A DNA stretch of 64,000 bases from Lewinella sp. LCG006 (lineage in GTDB: Bacteria > Bacteroidota > Bacteroidia > Chitinophagales > Saprospiraceae). The stretch is from NCBI RefSeq assembly GCF_040784935.1, contig NZ_CP160680.1, positions 1,355,501-1,419,500 on the forward strand, read 5' to 3'. Both the position numbers and the translations under genes were made by a program. Under the pieces are notes generated by a model, which made no database searches, was not told where the DNA came from, and saw only the letters and a list, made by a program, of their open reading frames with translations. Positions 33,918-43,000 of this stretch are shown here, one piece after another; position 1 is the first letter of the stretch; every line of letters starts with the position of its first letter.

Positions 33918-35546
33918 TTGGACTTTGGAAGGCTTTAGCCAGAAAAAGGAATAAAGTTGGTAGTGGGGTGTTAACTTAGAGTATGAAAAAAAGACCCACC
34001 CCCTCTACCAACAGCTTATGGCTACAGCCCTACCTAGAAGGAGAGCTTTGGCAAATCTTATACTGAGCCTATCGAGCAATACTCATTATGATAGTATCGC
34101 TGAGCTGAGTTTAAATCCTGTTTATCAGCATCAATATGCCAGTCTTTATGACGTATTTGATGAGTTATCCAAAGATGAAGAATCTTTTTCATGTTTGCAA
34201 AAACTTGTGAGTCAATTTGTCTTTAAAGAGTTAGGTCAGATAGTAAAAGGAATTGGTGATAGTTCATTGCCCTTGGTCGTAAGTACTGACGTGACGCCGT
34301 GTGAATACACTCATGCCCAGAGCTTACCTGATCGTCAGGCCATTGTTCTACCTAATGGAGCCGGCCAATCCCGGACTAATTTAGGTGTGGGCTATAATTT
34401 GAGTTCCCTGAACTTGTCTTCCTTTAGTGGTTCATGGAGTTTGCCCTTGGATCTGCGGCGGGTAAGGCTTGATCAGACGGCCTCCCAATGCGCTCAAGAG
34501 CAGTTGACTGGACTGTTAAGCGATCATGAGGGCATCATTGATAACACCCGTTTGGTGATCCATTGTGCCGACAGTGCCTATGGGAATAGTGCTTTTCTAG
34601 CTCAACCCTATAAGGATCACCCCAATCTAGTGAATATCGTTCGACTAAAGCATGGCTCCAAGGTCTTTAAGCAGTATGAGCGGACAGCTAGTTCAAACCC
34701 ATTGCAATACTTTGGCGAGCAGAGCTATTTGATTATGGACTCGGATACCAAATCATATAAACAAAAGAATAGTAAGCAATTTTATGACGTAGAACGTAAG
34801 GCCATCAGTGAGACGCAAGCCGATGAGTCTATTGTGGTGGAAGAAATCATGGGACGTCAGTCCCGTCCAGTAATGGTTACTATTGAACGGTGGAATAATT
34901 ACCTGTTACGCTCTAAGAGTGGTCAGTCGATGAAAGAACATCCCATTGATTTGCTACGTATTCGGTGTATTGATAAGAGCACAGGGAAGCCGGTTTTTAA
35001 ACGAGAACTTTATCTGGCTATCAGTGGTGAGCGTAAAACAGAAGTGAGTAGCATCATGGGCAGACAGTACTACCGCTCGCGTCAAGATATTGAAGCCTTT
35101 TTCCGAACGGCAAAACAACACTTTCTACTAACTAGATTTGCCACCTCGGTACAGCAACACTTGGATAACTTTCTTCAAGTTGTTATCTTGGCTAGTTATG
35201 TGGCATTTTTGAATGCCGATCAAGTAGACAATCAACCTATTCACCCATGGGAACGATATCAGCCAAAAAAGAAAAAAATAAACGGGCGGGTGACCATGAC
35301 ACAGTCTATCCGCAAAGCCCAAGCCTACTATTGTACTTTGGACTTAAGTGACCTAAGCCCTCCAAAGTCGAAGGGAGGAATAGGAAGACAAAAAGGACAT
35401 CAACTTACCCCTAAAACAACGTATAAAGTGGCTCGTAAACCCAAAAAATGAGCTTACGAGCCACTTAATCTACATCGCAGGGCAGTTTTAGGAACGATTT
35501 TCTGAATCTTGAAACATTCGGAAAGCTAAAGCCTTCCAAAGTCCAA
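33918..35546 (+). mobile_element. IS4-superfamily insertion sequence inside a GTAC repeat
   Basis: Inverted ends TTGGACTTTGGAAGGCTTTA (from 33918) and its complement ending at 35546 match over 22 bp. The flanks ATTTGGT (33911-33917) and ATTTGGT (35547-35553) form a 7-bp direct repeat; a 23-bp end with a 5-bp repeat is also possible. One transposase gene fills the element. The copy appears intact. It lies between the cytochrome genes and the DUF5777 gene, so it may separate former operon members. Confidence 0.85.
34018..35451 (+). CDS. IS4-superfamily transposase
   Basis: A 477-residue DDE transposase unlike the one at 11606. Candidate catalytic residues are D91 (LPLVVSTDVTPCEY), the Asp in VIHCADSAYGN, and the Glu in YYRSRQDIEAFFRTAKQHF, which fits Y-(2)-R-(3)-E-(6)-K. 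The C-terminus is lysine-rich. The exact subgroup (IS4, IS701 or ISH3-like) cannot be fixed by eye. Confidence 0.85.
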   Translation: MATALPRRRALANLILSLSSNTHYDSIAELSLNPVYQHQYASLYDVFDELSKDEESFSCLQKLVSQFVFKELGQIVKGIGDSSLPLVVSTDVTPCEYTHAQSLPDRQAIVLPNGAGQSRTNLGVGYNLSSLNLSSFSGSWSLPLDLRRVRLDQTASQCAQEQLTGLLSDHEGIIDNTRLVIHCADSAYGNSAFLAQPYKDHPNLVNIVRLKHGSKVFKQYERTASSNPLQYFGEQSYLIMDSDTKSYKQKNSKQFYDVERKAISETQADESIVVEEIMGRQSRPVMVTIERWNNYLLRSKSGQSMKEHPIDLLRIRCIDKSTGKPVFKRELYLAISGERKTEVSSIMGRQYYRSRQDIEAFFRTAKQHFLLTRFATSVQQHLDNFLQVVILASYVAFLNADQVDNQPIHPWERYQPKKKKINGRVTMTQSIRKAQAYYCTLDLSDLSPPKSKGGIGRQKGHQLTPKTTYKVARKPKK

Positions 35547-35608
35547 ATTTGGTACTTCGTACATGGTATTGAGATTTAGTAAAGAAGACACTTACAACAA
35601 AAAATAAG

Positions 35609-36481
35609 ATGATCAACAAATTTTTATCGGCCTGCGGGTTAATCCTCCTCACTCAAATTTGCTTGCTCTCCACGGTTTATGGACAGGGGACAGAGAAGCA
35701 GTATGCTTACGAAACCTTCCGCGGCACGCGGGTGATCAACGGGCAATCGGTAGAGATGCGCCGGGGCGGAGAAATGGAAATGATCATCAACCACCGTTTT
35801 GGGCGGATCAACGGTGGAGGCTACGAATTTTTCGGGCTGGATGAAGCGAATATCCGAATTGGGTTGGATTATGGTATTATGGATTGGCTCACCGTAGGTG
35901 GAGGACGAAGCTCTTTGGGAAAGGAATTTGACGGTTTTCTGAAAGTCAGTTTACTTAAACAATCAACTGGTGGTAGCTGGGCCATGCCTTTGTCTGCCAC
36001 CTTTTATTCCAGTGTTGCTTACAACTCCTTGCAGGATAGTGATCCTCTGCGCCCTGTTTTGCAGCAGCATCGGTTTAGTTATGTATCACAACTCTTGCTG
36101 GCTCGAAAATTCTCTGACCGCTTTTCTTTGCAATTGGCCCCTACTTACGTGCATTTCAATATCGTAAACACCCAGGACGAGTCGAATGACAAGATCGCCC
36201 TGGGTGCTGCGGGAAAATACCAGCTTTCCAAAAATTGGGCACTGACTTCCGAATACTACTATACCTTGCCTGCTTACCAGCAAGCGGATCGTACCAATGC
36301 TTTATCCATTGGTTTTGACCTCAATACCGGTAGCCACGTTTTTCAATTTCACTTTACCAACAGTACCGCCATGATTGAAAAACAATTTATTGGCGAAACC
36401 ACTGGAAATTGGCTAGACGGTGATATTCACCTGGGTTTTAACATCGTACGAACCTTTAAATTGAAAGGCCGGAGGTATTAA
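35609..36481 (+). CDS. DUF5777 family beta-barrel protein
   Basis: A 290-residue protein with a cleavable signal (ending STVYGQG) and alternating beta strands through the body: MEMIINHRFGRINGGGYEFF, NIRIGLDYGIMDWLTVGGGR and the C-terminal LGFNIVRTFKLK ending near an aromatic residue. This fits DUF5777, an outer-membrane barrel family often found beside c-type cytochromes in Bacteroidota. It may once have formed an operon with the cytochrome genes now beyond the IS. Its stop codon overlaps that of the opposing carbonic anhydrase gene by 4 bp. Confidence 0.8.
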   Translation: MINKFLSACGLILLTQICLLSTVYGQGTEKQYAYETFRGTRVINGQSVEMRRGGEMEMIINHRFGRINGGGYEFFGLDEANIRIGLDYGIMDWLTVGGGRSSLGKEFDGFLKVSLLKQSTGGSWAMPLSATFYSSVAYNSLQDSDPLRPVLQQHRFSYVSQLLLARKFSDRFSLQLAPTYVHFNIVNTQDESNDKIALGAAGKYQLSKNWALTSEYYYTLPAYQQADRTNALSIGFDLNTGSHVFQFHFTNSTAMIEKQFIGETTGNWLDGDIHLGFNIVRTFKLKGRRY

Positions 36482-37104
36482 TCCAAGCGATAAATTTCTC
36501 TCACCCCGGAAAGAATCTGCTCAAAATCAATCTTCAAGTCAATTAACTTGCCGCTGTGGATGTCAAAGACCCAGCCGTGCACCGTGATGCCCCGGTCGCG
36601 GAAAGCCGTCTGAACAGCAGCGGTCTTCAGCACATTTACACACTGTTCCTGCACATTCAGCTCGACCAGTCTTTTGTACTTTGCTTCCTCATCGGCAATG
36701 GCGTCCAGTTCCTTACGGTGCAGGCGATACACATCGCGGATATTTCGTAGCCAGGGGTTGAGGATACCCAGATCAGCCGACTGCATGGCGGCTTTTACCC
36801 CACCGCAGAAATAATGTCCACAGATCACCACGTGGTTCACCTTCAAGTGACTCACTGCGTATTCGATGACCGACATCACGCTCAGGTCCGTATTGGGTAC
36901 CATGTTCGCAATGTTGCGATGGACAAAAATATCTCCGGGTTTTGCGCCCATCAGATCCTCTGCCGTCACCCTGCTATCTGAACAGCCAATGTAAAGGATT
37001 TCGGGACTTTGTCCTTTAGACAAATTCACGAAGTAGTCCTTCTCCACATTAAGTTTATGGGCTATCCAGTTTTCGTTGTTTTTAAAGATTTGATTAATGT
37101 CCAT
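36478..37104 (-). CDS. can: Beta-carbonic anhydrase
   Basis: A 208-residue protein with all active-site residues: C41-S-D43-S-R45 (YIGCSDSRV), then H97 and C100 (VICGHYFCGG). The Zn is expected on C41, H97 and C100 with the D43/R45 dyad. It interconverts CO2 and bicarbonate in the cytoplasm. It lies downstream of the DabB/SulP-DabA genes on the same strand, although a hairpin at 37235-37278 separates it from the DUF2490 gene. Its 3' end overlaps the DUF5777 gene. Confidence 0.93.
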   Translation of the reverse strand: MDINQIFKNNENWIAHKLNVEKDYFVNLSKGQSPEILYIGCSDSRVTAEDLMGAKPGDIFVHRNIANMVPNTDLSVMSVIEYAVSHLKVNHVVICGHYFCGGVKAAMQSADLGILNPWLRNIRDVYRLHRKELDAIADEEAKYKRLVELNVQEQCVNVLKTAAVQTAFRDRGITVHGWVFDIHSGKLIDLKIDFEQILSGVREIYRLD

Positions 37105-37234
37105 TCCTGTTTCTTAGCTTTTACAATTCGATTACTATGCTATAAAGATAGCAATACTTTCATTAGCTTTAGTATACCTCACTGTAAAAGAACAAAAACC
37201 TCACAGCGGGTTCTCAGGAAATGGTACCTGTTGA

Positions 37235-37278
37235 AACCACAAAGCGCCATGGGCTGGTGCCCAAAGCGCTTTGTGGTT
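37235..37278. terminator. Strong hairpin between carbonic anhydrase and DUF2490 genes
   Basis: AACCACAAAGCGC (37235-37247) pairs perfectly with GCGCTTTGTGGTT (37266-37278); inside, GGGC/GCCC closes a TGGT loop. CTTTTATTC follows on the plus strand, so it terminates best rightward. On the minus strand it could act as a weak terminator or attenuator before the carbonic anhydrase gene. Confidence 0.55.
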
Positions 37279-37327
37279 CTTTTATTCTGCTTTCAAAGAA
37301 AACAAAGTATATGCTTAAGAAGACCTG

Positions 37328-38029
37328 CTAATGATGCCGAAGGTCAAAATTATAGCTTAAGCCCACTTGCAATGTGTGATTATTTTCAGCGTGCAGATTA
37401 TCAACTTTTACGAGGTATTGATTCATGTAACCCAGGCTTAAGGCACTGTTTTTATTCAAACGATAGCCCAGGCCGCCGTACAACCAGTTTTGGTCAAAGT
37501 AATGGCTACCCGCTGTTTTTCCGACGTTGATCATGACTTCATTGAAAAGCGACAGGAACAATTTATTTTTATCAGCCTTTTGCAGTGGCACCTCTAAAGT
37601 CACGCGATAGCGCAGCCGATTTCTCGTATCTACGCCAGAAACAAGCCTTTGCTCCAGGCGATAAAGCTGGGAAACCCCTACGCTTCCAATCTTATCTTTT
37701 AGCGTAATTTGCTCATAGATACGGTGTTCCTTCACCCGGTGCGCGATGGGTTGTTCTCCGTAAGGAAAGTTGATCACATCGTCGTACCCCAGGGTAGCCA
37801 TGAGCTTAGCAGAATAATGATAATTGACGCCAAGGCGTAGTAATGATTGCTGCCAGTTTTTGACCAAGTCATTCCTCCGGAAAGAATAAAGGGTGTGTAA
37901 GCTAAATTTTTCAGCAAGCTGGTGGTTACCTGAATAGGTCCACCATGAGTTGAGTTGGGAAACAGTTTGTGCATTTAGCGTAAAGCATGTCAGCCCGCTC
38001 ATGAGCAGGAATAGAAAATACTTCTTCAT
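37328..38029 (-). CDS. DUF2490 outer-membrane barrel protein
   Basis: A 233-residue protein with signal MKKYFLFLLMSGLTCFTLNA and the typical DUF2490 opening QLNSWWTYSGNHQLAEKFSL. Amphipathic strands and basic turns run to the end (LQVGLSYNFDLRHH), with Y-x-F near the C-terminus as in outer-membrane barrels. Function unproven. It lies 135 bp downstream of dabB in the same direction, so it may belong to the inorganic-carbon locus, for example as an outer-membrane porin for bicarbonate. That role is speculation. Confidence 0.8.
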   Translation of the reverse strand: MKKYFLFLLMSGLTCFTLNAQTVSQLNSWWTYSGNHQLAEKFSLHTLYSFRRNDLVKNWQQSLLRLGVNYHYSAKLMATLGYDDVINFPYGEQPIAHRVKEHRIYEQITLKDKIGSVGVSQLYRLEQRLVSGVDTRNRLRYRVTLEVPLQKADKNKLFLSLFNEVMINVGKTAGSHYFDQNWLYGGLGYRLNKNSALSLGYMNQYLVKVDNLHAENNHTLQVGLSYNFDLRHH

Positions 38030-38164
38030 GGAGAATTTATTTTATGCTGTTCGTCAGCTAAAGACGGTAGGATACAAGACGTATCCTACCGAACCGAACA
38101 GTAAAAGAATCAATTGGAATTAACAAAATCGAATCTTCGACGAAGAGGGGGACTTCTTCTATTA

Positions 38165-40033
38165 CTACGAAGAACGATAAGCCACTTCGTGATAGCCTTT
38201 CTTGTGTTGCCCCAAAAAGAGGCGCGCATAAATTCGGAAAATCACCAAACCATCCAGGATTAAATTGAGGACGATAAGGATCAGTAATGGGAATTGATTT
38301 TCATGAATGTGCCCCAATAATAAATCCTCTCCAATGAAGGTGGGAGTAATGGGGAACCCGGCAAGCCCAAGACAAGCAAGAGCGAAAATGAAGGCCAGTT
38401 TGGGGTACTCGTAGCTATGTCCGTGAAACTCGTTCAAGGACACCGCTTCTCGCTTATTACGCAGTTGGTTGATCACCAAAATACCGATCATGCCCGAGAT
38501 GAAAATACCACTCAGATAGATGTGCACCTGGCTAAAATCAAAAGCCTCGTTGAAACCAAAAGCCAAGGATTGATAAAGCTGATTAACGATAATCAGGACC
38601 CAGCTGCTCCGCGCAGATTTGCGTTCCACAAAAGCTTTCAAAATAAAAATCAACCCAAACAAGGCAAAGGCCTCTGGTAAGAAACGCAACACCCCAGCAG
38701 GAAGAAATTCTTGATGATAGACCGCATAAAGCCCCATCAGAAACGGCGGCAAAGCCAGCATGTAGGTTTTCTTTTCATCCAGAAAACGGAAAGTATTACC
38801 CGCTACTTTAAGTGGATTCCAGAAAAAACGGTACATGAACCGGTCCAGGTTAAACTCTTTGATACTCAGCACATAAATCGACAGTTTGATCTTGTTCCAC
38901 AAGCCACTGGTCCCTTGCGGTGCAGGCGGTGTGAAGTGAAAAAACTGGTCATGAATACGGTAGCTAAGTACAGAAGGTGATACCATCAACTGGTGACTGC
39001 GCAAAAGAGCATTGCCAACAAAGTGGATCAAAGCTACGCCGTACCATCCCAAGGCTACTTCCATAAACATCAAGCCGATTTGCGCGATGGAAGAATAGGC
39101 AATCTGGGTTTTAATCGAAGATTGCACCCGTGCCGTCAGCGTTGCCATGATACAGGTCAGTAGTCCTACCCCACCGATCAACCAATGGAACAACAGGTTT
39201 TCTTCCCAAAATGGTGCTGTACGAATCAGTAAAAACACGCCGATGTGTACTGATAGAGAACCGTAAAAGATCGCACTTGAAGTGGTGGGGCCTTCCATTG
39301 CTCGTGGCACCCAAAAAGAGAAAGGAAACTGAGCCGACTTTACCATTGCCGCCAACAGAAATACACCAGGAATCATGAATTCGTAGAAAGTATCATCCAA
39401 AATATGAGCCTGAGGGTTATGCAGGCCATCCAGTGTGGCAAAATTGATACTGTGTCCAAAATAATGGTGACAAATCCAGATGCCTAGCAGCAACGCAATA
39501 TCGGCTACCCGGTACAATGAAACCACCTTCAAGGCATTCTTCACCGGGAGGTACCGCTCGCGGTAGAACCCGATGAGGAAGAAAGAAGTAACACCCAATA
39601 CTTCCCAACCCACGAAGAGGGTCTCCAGGTTGCCGGACAAAAGTACCAGCACCAGGCCAAAGTAGAAGAACTTGAGGTTATTGAAAAAGCGTTTATAGCC
39701 TTTTTCCCGGTGAATATAATACCTGCTGAAAGTGATAACTACTCCCGTAAGGAAGGTTGCAGTAAGCAGATACACCAACGAATAAGCATCGAGAAACAAA
39801 CCGATAGAAAATTCTGTCGACGCCTGATGGTAAAGTACTGGCCCTTGGTAGTATACGGGCTCAAAGCCATTGCCGGCCCACATCAAAGCCAGTAGAATTA
39901 GAAAGATAAAATTGACACCTACTCCGAGTGCCGTAGCAACGAAGATCGGGCGCTCGTCCTTGTTGTTGAAAAGGAAACCTATGCCCAAGGCCAACAAGGG
40001 AACAATTAATAAAATTGGCAGTATGAGATTCAT
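38165..40033 (-). CDS. dabB: DabB-like proton-conducting membrane subunit
   Basis: A 622-residue membrane protein of the NuoL/MrpA family with about 13-15 helices. Core motifs are FYFGLVLVLLSGNLETLFVG, WEVLGVTSFFLIGFYR, MVKSAQFPFSFWVPRAMEGP and ARVQSSIKTQIAYSSIAQIG. In DAB systems DabB carries cations (protons) that drive CO2 hydration by DabA. It starts 3 bp after the stop of the SulP-DabA gene, so translation is coupled. No other Nuo or Mrp genes are near, which supports DabB over a complex I subunit. Order here is dabA then dabB. Confidence 0.9.
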   Translation of the reverse strand: MNLILPILLIVPLLALGIGFLFNNKDERPIFVATALGVGVNFIFLILLALMWAGNGFEPVYYQGPVLYHQASTEFSIGLFLDAYSLVYLLTATFLTGVVITFSRYYIHREKGYKRFFNNLKFFYFGLVLVLLSGNLETLFVGWEVLGVTSFFLIGFYRERYLPVKNALKVVSLYRVADIALLLGIWICHHYFGHSINFATLDGLHNPQAHILDDTFYEFMIPGVFLLAAMVKSAQFPFSFWVPRAMEGPTTSSAIFYGSLSVHIGVFLLIRTAPFWEENLLFHWLIGGVGLLTCIMATLTARVQSSIKTQIAYSSIAQIGLMFMEVALGWYGVALIHFVGNALLRSHQLMVSPSVLSYRIHDQFFHFTPPAPQGTSGLWNKIKLSIYVLSIKEFNLDRFMYRFFWNPLKVAGNTFRFLDEKKTYMLALPPFLMGLYAVYHQEFLPAGVLRFLPEAFALFGLIFILKAFVERKSARSSWVLIIVNQLYQSLAFGFNEAFDFSQVHIYLSGIFISGMIGILVINQLRNKREAVSLNEFHGHSYEYPKLAFIFALACLGLAGFPITPTFIGEDLLLGHIHENQFPLLILIVLNLILDGLVIFRIYARLFLGQHKKGYHEVAYRSS

Positions 40034-40036
40034 GGA

Positions 40037-43000
40037 CTATTTGTTTTGAGTAGAATAAATGTGAACAGGGATATTCTCCTTGGTCGCATCCAAAATATGG
40101 TTGGTTGTCATCTTCTTGGTCTTCACGAGAACCTTCTGAATATCGGATGCTTGTTTGACCATAGCTAGCGGTTCGTACAAGACAAACTCACCATTATCAA
40201 AGTGGTACAACTGGCCATCCTCCGGGGAGATAGCCACTAAATGCAACCAACCTTTATCAAACCAATCGTAAATAGCTGCTGAAGACTTGATGACCTTCAG
40301 GACGATTTCCGGGCGGTGTTCTACCATCATCAGGAGTCGTACGGGGTCGTGATTTTCAATCATTTGCAGTGGCAAACCGGGGCGCAAGTCACCGTCGCTG
40401 CTGTTAGCTACGCCGATGAGTCCCATCACATTGTGCGGTAATTTGGTACCTGCTCCCATCTTCTCAATATCCATCCGGGAGAAGTAATACTCCAGGTTGA
40501 TGCCACCACAAACAGCAGGTAGCGGGTTCATCACCTGCAACAGCACCTCTCCGGTAGGGTCGGTCTGGTAATTGTAGGTCTGCAAGAAGGCCCGACGATC
40601 CAGAAACAAGCCTTTCATCCGATCACGTGAACCCACATAACACAAGGCGTTGGTGCCGTGCCCCAGTTCCGGCCGTGGTTCGAAATAAGAAACCGAGCGA
40701 TCTTTGATGGCTTTTCTAATCTGTTTGATATCCTGGTTGATGTCAATCGAAGCAAAACGACGTGCGCGCTCTTGGGCATTCAGGTCGAGGGCTTTCTCCA
40801 TACGAGCATAGAACAGCTGGTGTTGAGCGGCATTCTCCGGGGTAAGGATTTCGGTATCGTAATAGCCTACCTCATCACTGGCTGTATCGTGCATGGCTCC
40901 CACAAACTGGGTCGTATCAGGGATGTTGATCCCCCGCGATTCCAGGACTAGACGCACCTTCGGGTGGTTGGCCATGAACGAAAACACCCGCGCATTGATC
41001 GCACCAGGGCGACCGCTACATGCACCACAATCGTGAGCACCGTGGTGAGGGTTGTTGGCACTGCTACTACCGTGCGCAATGACATAGACCACATCCGTAA
41101 AGTCTTCCGTAAGGCCAATGCCCCGAAGTAGACCTTGTACGACATCCGCCATTTCTTCCACCGTGTAGCCTACCTGCAATCCGTTCTCCCGATGGTTGGG
41201 ATCCGTATTTTCGATCAGTAGCTTGCCATTGGTATCCATGTGGGAGAAAGCATCCGCAATATCCGCCCGCATCTTGGGACGGAACAAGTCGCCTAACATC
41301 CGGAATCCGGTAATAAGCCCTAAGGACAAGGCATACATAAACCCACGGAAGAAGGTATGCGAATGCTTATTGTGGAAAGCCACCTGCTCGTGCCCCTTAC
41401 TGACTTCAATTTCCTTGATCAGGTGCTTGGGTGTAATGGCTACCGGACAGTTTTTCTCATAAAACTTCCCACCATAAGGCTGAAAGTAAATGGCTGCTCC
41501 ATAGAAACCAGGGGCACCGATCGTTTCACAATCAGGATCAACGGTCTCCAAATGACGGCGAATTGAATCCTCGCGATCATCGATGCAGAACATGGCCTGG
41601 AAGCTTTTTTTGCCCGACTGAGTTGTAGCAGGTGTGTCCGTCAATTGCGCTACGGCGCTAAGCACCTCATCGTAGTAATCCCACTCGAAGGCTTCCTGCC
41701 AGAACTGTAAAATTTCTTCTGCTTCGCCAGTAACGACTTCGCGGAAGTAATCTTCTGCGGCAATAACCGGTTCCGCGCAAAGCGGCTGCCAGCGACTGCC
41801 CAGATTTTGGTCCAAGGCATCTATTTCCAACAACAACTCCAGCAAGATGAAATCTCGCAGGTTGACGGATTTTGAGTACAACAACGTCTGGGGGTTGTCT
41901 TCAATGGCATTGATGATGCCGCTCCATCCCTTGTGACCAAACTGTTGGTCATAAATATATTGTTCATAGTAGCGGGAGTCTCCTACTACGATATCCAAAA
42001 GTTCGGTAAGCTCAAGTTGCTCCTTGGCTAAGAGTTCTTTTACACGTTTCGACTTGAAGAAGCTACTAAAGCTGTTTTGCTCCAGCGTACGGATAGCATT
42101 CAGTAGCCCCTGGTCTTCAAAGGGGAAATGCCACAGGGCTATCCCTTGATCCAGGTAACTACAGATGATCCGGAACAGTAAGGGTTGCACCAGGTTGTCA
42201 AGATCAATTTTGTACTGCTCTTTCCATTGGGCACGCAGTTGGCCGATACGCGGCGCATAAGTGCTCTTGTATCCCTCTTCCAGCATTTTTTGCCGATAGA
42301 GGATCAGGTTTTCTTTCCCTTTATGGGTAATGATGATACGATCCAGCATTTCCGGACGAATGCGGCCCTGCTTGTAGAGGCCACGGTATTCATCAATATT
42401 GAAGGTCACCTGGATACCGAAAATCTTTGCGGCACTGAAAATGCCTTCAAAAAATTCCTTTTCCTGAAAAGCATGCAGCGAATTGTGGTGCACAAAATCT
42501 TTTAGTGCAGCCTGCGCAGGTAAATAGTGTTTCAATTCGTGTAGCAGGTGCTTTTCGTTGAAAGGCACTGCAGCTGTTCCTGCAGCTACACCAGGTACCG
42601 GCTCCCGACGAGGGGCAGCTCCTGTTCTTTTTCTTGCCGCTAGCGGGTGGTTTGAAACGGGGCTCAAATCTTCCAAACCAACGAAATGGACGGTTCCACC
42701 CGTAGCATGGTAATCCTCTTCAAAATGATGGAGATTTTCCATGACGGAGTGGTCTATTATTTTTGTGCCCTCAATTTCAATGTAAACCGTTTTACCGACG
42801 GGAATCGTCCCCAATTCTTTTTTCAAGCTGAGGTAGTTGGTAAAGAGGGCCGTTTCTCCTAAGCGTAGTCTTACGAAATTATCCTCTTCGATGATTATTT
42901 CTGCATTTGATTTGAAGAGTGACCTAAGGGAAGCTCCACGGAACAAGTGGATCACTACTTTCAGCAGCATCCCCGCAGCAATACCTATTAGAAGGTCTTC

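Noticed and set aside
38165-40033. Complex I subunit NuoL or an Mrp antiporter
   Set aside because: No nuo or mrp genes are adjacent, and the 3-bp spacing to a DabA-containing gene fits DabB better.
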